Source: Bacteroidota bacterium
Lineage (GTDB): Bacteria; Bacteroidota; Bacteroidia; Flavobacteriales_D; Sanyastnellaceae
DNA: 6,897 nt
Assembly: GCA_027618855.1 (NCBI GenBank)
Contig: JAQCID010000062.1
Span: 1-6,897 of the forward strand
Direction: 5' to 3'
Shown here: one piece after another, positions 1 through 6,897 of the stretch
How the letters are laid out: each line of letters opens with the position of its first letter
Numbering within the stretch: the first letter of the stretch is position 1
Made by a program: the position numbers and the translations under genes
The notes under the pieces: generated by a model
What the model was told of the DNA's origin: nothing
What the model saw: the letters and a program-made list of their open reading frames with translations, nothing else
Databases searched by the model: none

Positions 1-77
1 GAATATACGTATACTTCTCCATAAAGGTTGCATTTGGTTTTAATGAAATGCACACGGGAGTGTTAACTTATTATAAA

Positions 78-644
78 TCAGCTTTTTACTCGGGAAGGAT
101 TTTCTTTTATAAATGCCTTCCATCCACTCACTCCTCGTTTCATTTCAGGAGAAGACAGTTGATAGTGATGACAAAGAGCCACAGCTATCCCATCAGTGGC
201 GTCAAGATTGTTCGGCATCGCACTTTGTGGAATCTTGAAAATTCTCTGAACCATCGCGCTTACTTGTTCTTTAGATGCCGCACCAGAACCTGTGACTGAT
301 TTTTTTATTTTTCTTGGCGCATATTCTGCAATATGTAGGTCTCTGCTCAAAGCTGCTGCAAAAGCGACACCCTGGGCTCTTCCTAACTTCAATATAGATT
401 GAACATTCTTGCCAAAGAATGGGGCTTCTACAGCCATTTCATCAGGCGTATGTGTGTCAATTAATTGCACACACCTGTCAAATATCTTTTTGAGTTTCAG
501 CGCATGATCAGGATACTTTGAGAGGTGTAATGCGCCCATTTCTATCATCTCCAATTCAGAGTTCCCAGTCACTCTAATGATACCATACCCCATAATTGTG
601 GTTCCTGGATCTATCCCGAGTATGATTCTTTCTGACTTTTTCAT
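78..644 (-). CDS. ruvC: Crossover junction endodeoxyribonuclease RuvC
   Basis: RuvC is the Holliday junction resolvase. It works as a dimer with RuvAB in the cytoplasm and makes paired nicks in four-way junctions during recombinational repair. The 188-residue product carries the RNase H-like fold signature. The GIDPG motif near the N-terminus gives Asp12, the AVEAPFFGKN segment gives Glu73, and LDATDG gives Asp148 and Asp151. By alignment from memory these match the four acidic catalytic residues of E. coli RuvC (D7, E66, D138, D141), so the enzyme looks intact. The protein is about 15 residues longer than the E. coli enzyme because of a tail (GWKAFIKENPSRVK) of the kind usual in Bacteroidetes RuvC. 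The ATG at 644 is the natural start, since it places GIDPG about ten residues in. The gene is divergent from the polysaccharide genes and is probably unrelated to them. No ruvA or ruvB is in view. Confidence 0.98.
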   Translation of the reverse strand: MKKSERIILGIDPGTTIMGYGIIRVTGNSELEMIEMGALHLSKYPDHALKLKKIFDRCVQLIDTHTPDEMAVEAPFFGKNVQSILKLGRAQGVAFAAALSRDLHIAEYAPRKIKKSVTGSGAASKEQVSAMVQRIFKIPQSAMPNNLDATDGIAVALCHHYQLSSPEMKRGVSGWKAFIKENPSRVKS

Positions 645-688
645 TATTTAGGCCAAATTACAACACACCTTCATCGTATTCTCGCATA
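645..688. promoter_or_regulatory. Divergent intergenic spacer, probable promoter region for ruvC and the glycan operon
   Basis: This 44-base spacer lies between the start codons of two divergently transcribed genes, so promoters for one or both should lie here or just inside the flanking genes. That is inferred from gene orientation. The minus strand has a TAATTTG string (656-662) that loosely recalls the Bacteroidetes -7 element TAnnTTTG, but its spacing is one base short. I found no matching upstream TTTG element and no clear operator. No Shine-Dalgarno sequence precedes either start, as is common in Bacteroidetes. Confidence 0.35.
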
Positions 689-1786
689 ATGCTATTCATA
701 GTCATAATCTCGATCTTGATAACTCACGCGACAATCGTGGGGCTCTGGCTCTATCATTTTAATCGGTTAAGTGCAACAAAGACAAATCATGTCAACGCAA
801 CAGCGGGGAAAGTCGATATAGAACCGCTCACAGTTGTTGTCGCCTGTAAAAATGAAGCGCATCGCCTGGAAGACTTCATGAGAGGATTGGCCCACCAGAC
901 AACATCCGCAGTCGAAATCATTGTCGTAGACGACAACAGCACCGATTCAACATTACAAGTCGCACGGCAATTGGCGCAACAGGGCAAAGTCAAGATCTCT
1001 GTTATTGTCAATACAGGAAGGGGGAAAAAAGCCGCAATTAGAACGGGCATTCAAAATACACAAACGAAATGGGTAATTGTGACGGATGCCGATGTTCTGT
1101 GCCCCGAAAAATGGTTGGAATCTATGGGCCGTTCGATCTCAGAGCGTGCAGATGGAAATCTTGGTGCAATTGCTGGGCCTGTTCGGATCATGAATGGTGG
1201 AATCGAAAGCATAGACTACGCAGCAATGATGGGATGGGCGGCGTCTACTTCATTAAATGGGGAAACGGCAATGGCGAGTGCCGCAAATTTGGCTTTTCGC
1301 GTTGATGTATATCCCCTCAAGGAACAAATGCATCCTGAAATAGAATCCGGTGACGATGTTTTTGCCATTCACGCACTTATTAAAAATGGAAACAAGGTGT
1401 ATTGGTCACACGAGATCAACAGTTGCGTAGAAACACATCCGACGGAAGGGTTGGTTCATTGGCTGAGGCAAAGGGTTCGTTGGGGATCAAAGGCCAAATA
1501 TTACAATCACAATGTTGCCTTCAGAACTTCAATGTGGATCGCGTTTGTTGCTGTTACTCAGATGTTCATCCTCCTGTTGTTTGTGACACGCTTTGCATCA
1601 TTGACAGAGGTTTTGATGCTGTGGTTTGGTCGGGCAGCAATCGATATTGCATTTACAAAACACGTCACCAAATGGTATAGAATAAGGAACAGGGCAATCG
1701 ATTGGCTCATCCTATCGATCGTATACCCCTTTCAAGTTCCTGCAGTGTTTATATTTGGTCTGATGAATACGCCCAAATGGAAATGA
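689..1786 (+). CDS. Membrane-anchored family 2 glycosyltransferase
   Basis: This is a 365-residue GT-A fold glycosyltransferase (family GT2) that would transfer a sugar from a nucleotide-sugar donor at the cytoplasmic face of the inner membrane. An N-terminal hydrophobic segment (about residues 1-22) is followed by the catalytic domain, which opens with VVVACKNE near residue 50. Family motifs appear in order: VVDDNSTD with Asp81-Asp82 for nucleotide binding, TDADV with the metal-binding Asp133-x-Asp135, SGDDV with Asp222-Asp223, and QRVRW at 261-265. The last is the Q/RxxRW motif found in processive, cellulose- or hyaluronan-synthase-like GT2 enzymes. Hydrophobic segments follow at about 283-300, 305-320 and 338-358. 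A processive or lipid-linked product is therefore possible, but the sugar and acceptor cannot be read from the sequence. It heads the plus-strand gene run, with the permease gene starting 19 bases after its stop. Confidence 0.93.
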   Translation: MLFIVIISILITHATIVGLWLYHFNRLSATKTNHVNATAGKVDIEPLTVVVACKNEAHRLEDFMRGLAHQTTSAVEIIVVDDNSTDSTLQVARQLAQQGKVKISVIVNTGRGKKAAIRTGIQNTQTKWVIVTDADVLCPEKWLESMGRSISERADGNLGAIAGPVRIMNGGIESIDYAAMMGWAASTSLNGETAMASAANLAFRVDVYPLKEQMHPEIESGDDVFAIHALIKNGNKVYWSHEINSCVETHPTEGLVHWLRQRVRWGSKAKYYNHNVAFRTSMWIAFVAVTQMFILLLFVTRFASLTEVLMLWFGRAAIDIAFTKHVTKWYRIRNRAIDWLILSIVYPFQVPAVFIFGLMNTPKWK

Positions 1787-1805
1787 ATTTAACGAACTTC
1801 GAATC

Positions 1806-2666
1806 GTGAATATTTGGGAAACTATGAAATCGAATAAACTCGCTACAACAGGCGGGTTCTGGATTGCATTGTGGATCGTTGTGGCCGTTGCTGGTCCGCT
1901 TTTCAGACCTGACCCCACACCGAATGCAAACGACCAACATTTGGAATACAGTCTGCTTCAACCTGGAACCGAGGTTCAGATTGATGGCAAATCATTTACG
2001 TACCATCTTGGGAGCGATAGATATGGCAGGGATTTTTTAAGTCGCCTGATGGCTGGAAGTGCCATTTCACTTTCTGTTGCGGGCATCGCAGTGGCGATTA
2101 GTTTAATCATCGGTTTGTTTCTCGGTGCTTGGGCTGGGTTTAAAGGCGGGCGTGTTGATGTTGTTGTGAGCTGGTTTTTACAGGTGGTTTGGACAGTCCC
2201 CACGTTGCTGATGGTCCTCGCAATCACACTTGCATTCGGCAAGGGGTTTTGGCAGGTTTTTGTCGCAATTGGACTGACAATGTGGGTCGAAGTTGCGAGA
2301 ATCGTGCGGGGGCAATTTATGTCATTAAGGGAATTGGAATATGTTCAAGCAGCTCAGGCGCTGGGACTCTCAGACTTCAGGATTATGTTTAGACACATGT
2401 TGCCAAATGCATTGGGACCTATTGTCGTTGTGGCAGCGGCAAACTTCGCGGCGGCGATATTAATTGAAGCGGGGTTAAGTTTTTTAGGCGTTGGAGCTCG
2501 GATCCCCGTTCCTTCATGGGGCAATATTGTCAAAGAGCACTATCATCTACTTACGACAGATTTAGCTTGGCTCGCAGTTTTTCCAGGCGCATTAATCGCT
2601 AGTTTAGTACTTGCCTTTACATGGGTAGGGGATGGTTTTAGAAACGCTTTTGATTTAAACAGCTGA
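1806..2666 (+). CDS. ABC transporter permease, OppC/DppC (peptide/nickel importer) type
   Basis: This is a 286-residue inner-membrane permease of the binding-protein-dependent importer family that includes OppC, DppC and NikC. Features in order are an N-terminal cytoplasmic piece with NKLA, a first transmembrane segment (about 18-33), a periplasmic loop ending in LGSDRYGRDFLSRL (68-81), and further membrane helices. The EAA loop, where the ATPase docks, starts at EYVQAAQALG (178-187) and runs to LPN at 199-201. The family signature GLSFLGVG (223-230) with PSWGN (236-240) follows, and GDGFRNAFD closes the protein. Length is normal and nothing is broken. The start chosen is GTG at 1806. An ATG at 1824 is the alternative, but 1806 retains the Trp that family members usually have a few residues before NKLA. 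No OppB-type partner, ATPase or substrate-binding protein is in the window, so the substrate and any link to the glycan genes are unknown. Confidence 0.94.
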   Translation: MNIWETMKSNKLATTGGFWIALWIVVAVAGPLFRPDPTPNANDQHLEYSLLQPGTEVQIDGKSFTYHLGSDRYGRDFLSRLMAGSAISLSVAGIAVAISLIIGLFLGAWAGFKGGRVDVVVSWFLQVVWTVPTLLMVLAITLAFGKGFWQVFVAIGLTMWVEVARIVRGQFMSLRELEYVQAAQALGLSDFRIMFRHMLPNALGPIVVVAAANFAAAILIEAGLSFLGVGARIPVPSWGNIVKEHYHLLTTDLAWLAVFPGALIASLVLAFTWVGDGFRNAFDLNS

Positions 2667-2699
2667 GTTCATCTATGAACATGAATATCTTTTAACAAT

Positions 2700-3629
2700 A
2701 TGGAGTCAAGCAAAGTCATATTCGTCGCAGGGCATAGAGGAATGGTGGGGTCCGCCATTGTAAGAGCTTTGAAAGATAGGGGGGCATCAAATATTGTGAC
2801 AAGAACATCCAAAGAACTCGACCTTAGAAACAGAACAGAGGTGGATCAGTTTTTTGAACGGGAAAAACCTGAAGTCGTTTACTTGGCTGCGGCAAAAGTG
2901 GGTGGGATACATGCGAATGCTACATATCCTGCAGATTTTTTGGTAGATAACATCTTAATTACAACAAACGTCATTGACGCCTCATGTAAACACGGAGTTG
3001 AGAAACTTCTTTTCTTGGGAAGTTCATGTATCTATCCACGTTTGGCCTCACAACCCATCTCTGAAGAAGCGCTCCTCACAGGACCTTTGGAGCCCACAAA
3101 TGAAGCTTACGCACTTGCAAAAATCGCAGGACTTAAAATGTGTGATGCCTTTAGAAAACAGCATGGGTGTAATTTTATTTCAGCGATGCCGACAAATTTG
3201 TATGGTCCTGGAGACAATTATCATCCAGAAAACAGCCATGTTCTACCCGCACTCATTCGGCGTTTCCATGAAGCGGTAAGGGACGGAGAAAATGAAGTTG
3301 TTTGTTGGGGGTCGGGATCTCCAAAGAGAGAGTTTTTACACGTAGATGACCTCGCAAAAGGGCTATTACATCTGATGGATCACCACAATTCAGAGGGTTG
3401 GATAAACATCGGAACCGGAGAAGACCTCACCATTAAAGAACTCGCTTTGACGATCGCAAATGTTGTGGGATATCGAGGGGATGTCATTTGGGACACCTCT
3501 AAGCCCGACGGAACACCTCGAAAACTTCTCAATGTAGATCGCATCAACGAGATGGGATGGAAAGCTGCGATTGAATTGCGACATGGAATTGAATCTGTAT
3601 ACGCAGACTATCTTTCTCATGAAAAATAA
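2700..3629 (+). CDS. fcl: GDP-L-fucose synthase (GDP-4-keto-6-deoxymannose 3,5-epimerase/4-reductase)
   Basis: This cytoplasmic NADPH-dependent enzyme of the extended short-chain dehydrogenase/reductase family converts GDP-4-keto-6-deoxy-D-mannose to GDP-L-fucose, the donor for fucose in surface glycans. The 309-residue product has the usual length. A Rossmann motif GHRGMVG is at 11-17. GSSCIYP (107-113) supplies catalytic Ser108 and Cys110. Tyr137 and Lys141 form the YxxxK pair in AYALAK, and His180 lies in NSHVLPALIRRFH. These align with E. coli Fcl S107, C109, Y136, K140 and H179, so both epimerase and reductase residues are present. REFLHVDDLA (210-219) is also typical. The ATG at 2700 is the first possible start, because an in-frame stop lies just upstream at 2682-2684. 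The partner enzyme Gmd (GDP-mannose 4,6-dehydratase) is not in the window. The 3' end overlaps the next gene by 11 bases. Confidence 0.97.
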   Translation: MESSKVIFVAGHRGMVGSAIVRALKDRGASNIVTRTSKELDLRNRTEVDQFFEREKPEVVYLAAAKVGGIHANATYPADFLVDNILITTNVIDASCKHGVEKLLFLGSSCIYPRLASQPISEEALLTGPLEPTNEAYALAKIAGLKMCDAFRKQHGCNFISAMPTNLYGPGDNYHPENSHVLPALIRRFHEAVRDGENEVVCWGSGSPKREFLHVDDLAKGLLHLMDHHNSEGWINIGTGEDLTIKELALTIANVVGYRGDVIWDTSKPDGTPRKLLNVDRINEMGWKAAIELRHGIESVYADYLSHEK

Positions 3630-4905
3630 TTTGAAGGGTTTCTCTGGAAGACTCGAAATCATTCAGATATTCATTTTCACACTTGTTCTTTCCCCATCCC
3701 TGTCAGCTCAAAACACGACTTCATATTCGATCAAGTCGCACGCCATCACCCTTGAATCTGAAAGAGCGTTAGTCGTTGTTGACCCTTCAAGCAGTTTTTT
3801 ATATCTGGTGGGGGAGGATTTTCATGGCATCAACAATATTCGAGGGGCAAAATTTAAGGCAACCTTTGACGGACACTTCAAAGCGGGAGGAGAGCTTTTG
3901 GAACGACAATCAACACTAAGTCCATTTCTGACAGATTTCTCAAGACAATCGAACAGATTGCCAGGTTGGGGTCGTTTCAAGACGATTTCTTCATTGACAG
4001 ACACAGGGGTTCCCCTCAAGGTAGATGTCGCCAGAGCGACTGGATTTCTTGAGTGGTCCGAAAAAGTGAGCCAAGGCGAAGCCAAAGGATTTCATGCTCG
4101 ACTGTCAAATGAAGCACAAAGTTTTGGATGGGCACACTCCCCGCTTTTGTTAAATAGAGAGGACGTCCCCTACCCCACTGCAAAAATTGGCTGGCAAAAT
4201 TCAAAACTAACTTTTGATGTACGCGCCTTTCAATGGATTGGAGATGTGCGAGGTCCTATGGGCAGTACTACAGAACCGCTGTTCAATAGGATTCACGGCA
4301 CGCTTGTTTCAGGAAAATACAACACGGACTCTTGGGGCGTTGCGATGTTATACGGAAGGGCAAAAGAATTGACTCAAGACACAAGTTCCATCAGCCATAT
4401 AAATGCCATCTCCCTTTCAGGTTTTGCGTTGTTTCATGACGTTCGTTTTATCTGGGAAATGTCCAAATCATCTACATCTGAAGAAGGTTTTTCATGGCAG
4501 GTGGGTGGAGAATATGCTCGGGAAAACATGAAGGCCGGAATCAACCACTATGTAACTCGTGCAGGTTTATACGGTGAAGATGGCGGCACAGAATGGTCTC
4601 ATTCAGGAATCCCCTTAGGAGTGATGACCGGAGGGCAAAGTAAATCCTCCGTGATTTACGCCGAGTATAGAAATAAATTGTTGCCGAAATGGATTCTTTT
4701 TTCTGAGTGTGGAACACTCAAAAGCGCACAATTCGACTATGACCTGAAGTGGATCAAAGCAAATCTTGGCCGGGTGATTCTCGAAGATTGGGATTTGTGT
4801 GGTACGCTTTCTTTTGAGCACATCATTCCCGTCGATCATTTGTCTGAGGGACCTTCCGGATGGATGATGTCCTTCGGAATCTCACACGGAATTATTAATC
4901 CATAA
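3619..4905 (+). CDS. Exported Wzi-like outer membrane beta-barrel protein (divergent)
   Basis: This is a 428-residue exported protein, probably a beta-barrel related to the capsule assembly lectin Wzi, which holds polysaccharide at the cell surface. The ATG at 3619 is chosen because it directly precedes a good signal peptide: Lys/Arg-rich start, hydrophobic core at about 14-24, likely cleavage after Ala30 in SLSA before Gln31. The TTG at 3571 and ATG at 3583 would bury that signal and lie deeper in fcl. The mature part alternates polar and aromatic residues, as barrel strands do. FGWAHSPLLLNREDVPYP (169-186) aligns without gaps to WGPGIRSLYFDRSMAP in the second Wzi-like protein of this window. 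HSGIPLGVMTGGQS (328-341) resembles the Wzi segment with a conserved His-x-Gly and Gly-Gly. The C-terminus lacks the terminal aromatic common in barrels. Family assignment comes from remembered motifs and is moderate; export is much surer. Confidence 0.62.
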   Translation: MKNNLKGFSGRLEIIQIFIFTLVLSPSLSAQNTTSYSIKSHAITLESERALVVVDPSSSFLYLVGEDFHGINNIRGAKFKATFDGHFKAGGELLERQSTLSPFLTDFSRQSNRLPGWGRFKTISSLTDTGVPLKVDVARATGFLEWSEKVSQGEAKGFHARLSNEAQSFGWAHSPLLLNREDVPYPTAKIGWQNSKLTFDVRAFQWIGDVRGPMGSTTEPLFNRIHGTLVSGKYNTDSWGVAMLYGRAKELTQDTSSISHINAISLSGFALFHDVRFIWEMSKSSTSEEGFSWQVGGEYARENMKAGINHYVTRAGLYGEDGGTEWSHSGIPLGVMTGGQSKSSVIYAEYRNKLLPKWILFSECGTLKSAQFDYDLKWIKANLGRVILEDWDLCGTLSFEHIIPVDHLSEGPSGWMMSFGISHGIINP

Positions 4906-4934
4906 ACCCTACCTTACGCCCACCAATTAAACAT

Positions 4935-6011
4935 ATGTCACTCTTCATTGTTAGCATATTAACCTCTTTTATAACTGTTTTATTAGGCATGCCACCACTT
5001 ATTAAAGTGGCGCGTTTAAAACAACTTGTGGACAAACCGGGGAACGACAGAAAACTTCACTACAGATCAACACCAAACGTGGGTGGGGTGATCATTTTCG
5101 CCGCAACGATATTCACAGCGCTTGCTTGGCTTACCATTTCAGACGTTCCCCTCCAAACATTTAGACCTTGGATCGTCGTTCTGTCAACAGCTGTTCCTAT
5201 ATTCTTCATGGGACTTAAAGATGATGTCATCGGCATCGATCCGATGAAAAAACTAATGATTCATATTCTGATAGGATTTATGATTATTGTCCTTGCAGAT
5301 GTTAGAATAGACGGTTTTTACGGTCTTTTCGGGTTAGAAACCATTCCTATTTATGTAAGTTATCTTTTCTCATTGTTCGTGTATGTCGTGATTGTAAATG
5401 CAATCAATCTAATAGATGGGGTGGATGGATTAGCAGGAGGATGGGGTGTGATTGCCATGGCCGCATTTACATATTGGTTTCACAGTACGAATCAACCAGG
5501 ATCTGCAATCGTCGCAGCATCGATGGGAGGAGCGCTACTGGGTTTTCTGATTTTCAATTTCCATCCCGCACGAATTTTCATGGGAGACAGTGGTTCTCTG
5601 ATCGTAGGACTAATCTCGTTTGTCCTTGCGGTAAAAGTCATCGGAACGCCTGTTGAAATCGTGCCAGAGGTTCTTCAAGGAGTATCTAAGCCAGTCCTAG
5701 CCATGGGCATACTTGCTTACCCATTGGTCGACACCATTCGGGTATTCTTCCTCCGCGTATTTCGAGGCGTCTCTCCGTTTTCCCCGGACAAACTTCACAT
5801 TCATCACATTCTCATTGGAAAAGGTTTTGGGCATCGAAAGACATCCATCCTGATTTGGATGGGATCTGTTTTTTTCTCATTTATTTCATTCTTAAACATC
5901 AATGCAATTGTGTCTTGGTTTAATCCTACCACACATTTTTTGGCCTACATGACATGTGCGATTTTGATGGGGGCCTTGCCTACTTTGCTGCCTAAATTAA
6001 GAACCAAATGA
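4935..6011 (+). CDS. WecA/TagO-type undecaprenyl-phosphate sugar-1-phosphate transferase (MraY/WecA family)
   Basis: This polytopic inner-membrane enzyme is expected to move a sugar-1-phosphate, typically GlcNAc-1-P, from its UDP donor to undecaprenyl phosphate, the first step of lipid-linked O-antigen, enterobacterial common antigen, teichoic acid or capsule synthesis. The 358-residue protein has the family motifs in order: GLKDDVIG with Asp96-Asp97 for Mg2+, NAINLIDGVDGLAGG (155-169) with the catalytic NxxNxxDG pattern, FMGDSGS (215-221), and SPDKLHIHH (283-291). The HIHH ending is typical of the WecA/TagO branch; MraY has a different histidine motif. About ten hydrophobic segments are spread along the length. 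The exact sugar cannot be read from these motifs. The ATG at 4935 lies 29 bases after the preceding stop with no Shine-Dalgarno sequence, and the stop overlaps the next start in an ATGA. The intact motifs suggest an active initiating enzyme for the glycan made by this gene set. Confidence 0.95.
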   Translation: MSLFIVSILTSFITVLLGMPPLIKVARLKQLVDKPGNDRKLHYRSTPNVGGVIIFAATIFTALAWLTISDVPLQTFRPWIVVLSTAVPIFFMGLKDDVIGIDPMKKLMIHILIGFMIIVLADVRIDGFYGLFGLETIPIYVSYLFSLFVYVVIVNAINLIDGVDGLAGGWGVIAMAAFTYWFHSTNQPGSAIVAASMGGALLGFLIFNFHPARIFMGDSGSLIVGLISFVLAVKVIGTPVEIVPEVLQGVSKPVLAMGILAYPLVDTIRVFFLRVFRGVSPFSPDKLHIHHILIGKGFGHRKTSILIWMGSVFFSFISFLNINAIVSWFNPTTHFLAYMTCAILMGALPTLLPKLRTK

Positions 6012-6897
6012 CATTTTTGAGGGCTGAATGTTGTGTGTTGTTCATGCTGGGCTTACTCGTTACGTGTTCTGTTTCAGCGCAATCCACGCTCACTCCTGCC
6101 TGGTTCACTCCCCTAGATCGCGAAGCCATTCGCGCTTGGAATATTGCAGACTCCCTCGAAGCCATGGTCCCGTGTATTCAACCTCTTTCAGATTGGGCGG
6201 GAGATGTTCACGGAAGTGGAGAAAATGGCGTGAGCATGAGGGATTATGGTTCCTTTTCTGGAGTGAATGTCGATGGTGAATATAAATTTATTCAGGGAGA
6301 CAATGCGGGAAGCTCCACAATTATCGGGCTTCGAACATCTGGCGACATCAATGAAGTATTTCATTACGAAATCTCTGCCGAAAGATGGAAACTACCTGTC
6401 CCCCAACATCTGTATGACGCCGGAGTGAAGTGGGGAAGATTTGATGGAGTAGGTGTTGTAACAGGTGCGAACCCCGGGGCAGGATCCATTAGGGCTCTTC
6501 AAGTAGATCGACTAAACTTCCGGACATCGATCAAGTTGTCTCCGTCTGTTGAGTTTGCGATAGGCCATGGCCCACACCATTGGGGGCCCGGAATCAGATC
6601 CTTGTATTTCGACAGATCCATGGCGCCATCTTCATATTTGCGGTTGTTTATCGATGCTGGCCCTGTAAACTACACACATATACTGCTTCGAACACTTCAC
6701 CCTATGGAACTCATCGATTCAAATGAAATAGGTTGGGTGGCAGCGCATATGGTTGATGTCGGATTGGGTGGTGGTTTTTCTGGTGCGCTTTTCGGTGCTG
6801 TAAAATGGCAAAGCAATGATGTGGGCGTAAATCACCGCATCGAGCCATCGTATTTAATTCCAGCTGTCGCCTTTCGACCCTCAGAATATGCGCTTGG
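6008..6897 (+). CDS. Capsule assembly Wzi-like outer membrane protein (3' end beyond window)
   Basis: This open frame starts at the ATG overlapping the preceding stop (ATGA, 6008-6011) and stays open for 296 complete codons to the window edge, so it is partial at the 3' end. Residues 1-24 form a signal peptide with a hydrophobic core at about 8-18 and cleavage likely after Ala24 in SVSA before Gln25. The mature region looks like an outer membrane barrel. Its clearest mark is GHGPHHWGPGIRSL (186-199) followed by D-R and AP, then YLRLF (210-214). This is the usual signature of Bacteroidetes proteins with the capsule assembly Wzi domain, whose pattern is GHxxxxWGxGxRSLxLSDxAxPxxxLR. Wzi proteins bind capsule or exopolysaccharide at the outer membrane surface, and related proteins occur in gliding-motility sets. 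The ligand is unknown. The ATGA overlap suggests translation coupled to the WecA-like gene. Confidence 0.8.
   Translation, partial: MTFLRAECCVLFMLGLLVTCSVSAQSTLTPAWFTPLDREAIRAWNIADSLEAMVPCIQPLSDWAGDVHGSGENGVSMRDYGSFSGVNVDGEYKFIQGDNAGSSTIIGLRTSGDINEVFHYEISAERWKLPVPQHLYDAGVKWGRFDGVGVVTGANPGAGSIRALQVDRLNFRTSIKLSPSVEFAIGHGPHHWGPGIRSLYFDRSMAPSSYLRLFIDAGPVNYTHILLRTLHPMELIDSNEIGWVAAHMVDVGLGGGFSGALFGAVKWQSNDVGVNHRIEPSYLIPAVAFRPSEYAL

Noticed and set aside
1..33. Possible start of another minus-strand gene running off the left edge (ATG at 33 or at 22).
   Set aside because: Only 7 to 11 codons are visible, the two candidate starts are in different frames, and there is no ribosome-binding signal or recognisable motif.
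52..63. Small inverted repeat ACAC-GGGA-GTGT just downstream of ruvC, considered as a terminator.
   Set aside because: The stem is only four base pairs and no T-run follows in the ruvC direction, so it is probably chance.
48..299. Plus-strand open frame of 83 codons across the 3' end of ruvC.
   Set aside because: It is antisense to the clearly conserved ruvC coding sequence and its translation has no recognisable domain.
656..662. TAATTTG on the minus strand upstream of ruvC, considered as a Bacteroidetes -7 promoter element.
   Set aside because: It differs in spacing from TAnnTTTG, and no upstream TTTG element sits at the expected distance.
2667..2680. Inverted repeat GTTCAT-CT-ATGAAC in the spacer between the permease gene and fcl, considered as an operator or hairpin.
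   Set aside because: The arms are perfect but short and AT-rich, the loop is too tight for a strong hairpin, no T-run follows, and no second copy was noticed in the window.
2675..2695. Six-codon open frame (Met-Asn-Met-Asn-Ile-Phe) ending five bases before the fcl start, considered as a leader peptide.
   Set aside because: It is too short to distinguish from chance and shows no attenuator-like structure or codon bias.
6028..6279. Plus-strand open frame of 83 codons at the start of the last gene.
   Set aside because: It is an out-of-frame shadow of the Wzi-like gene at 6008, which has a signal peptide and a continuous frame to the window end.

Overview
The window looks like chromosomal DNA from a Bacteroidetes-type (Flavobacteriia-like) bacterium. 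The evidence is the style of the RuvC protein, including its C-terminal tail. Starts also lack clear Shine-Dalgarno sequences, and two exported proteins have signal peptides ending in Ser-Ala before a mature Gln. Base composition is moderately AT-rich and looks even throughout. I saw no RNA gene, CRISPR array, insertion sequence or phage signature. Coding density is very high, and no gene-free stretch exceeds about 80 bases.

Layout: ruvC (Holliday junction resolvase) is on the minus strand at 78-644, and positions 1-77 lie downstream of it with nothing I can assign. A 44-base divergent spacer (645-688) separates it from six co-directional plus-strand genes that run off the right edge. These are a membrane-anchored family 2 glycosyltransferase (689-1786), an OppC/DppC-type ABC permease (1806-2666), GDP-L-fucose synthase (2700-3629), an exported Wzi-like beta-barrel candidate (3619-4905), a WecA/TagO-type polyprenyl-phosphate sugar-1-phosphate transferase (4935-6011), and a second Wzi-like outer membrane barrel cut by the window end (6008-6897+).

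Five of the six plus-strand genes fit one theme: making and surface-anchoring a polysaccharide that probably contains fucose. The WecA-like enzyme would start a lipid-linked glycan at the inner membrane, and Fcl would supply GDP-L-fucose. The family 2 glycosyltransferase would add sugars, and the Wzi-like barrels would act at the outer membrane. The permease is the odd member, since its usual partners are not nearby. Gaps of 19, 33 and 29 bases and overlaps of 11 and 4 bases suggest one transcription unit.

I found no convincing evidence of a wholly new system. The points most worth following are the pair of divergent Wzi-like barrels flanking the WecA-like gene and the lone permease inside a glycan operon.
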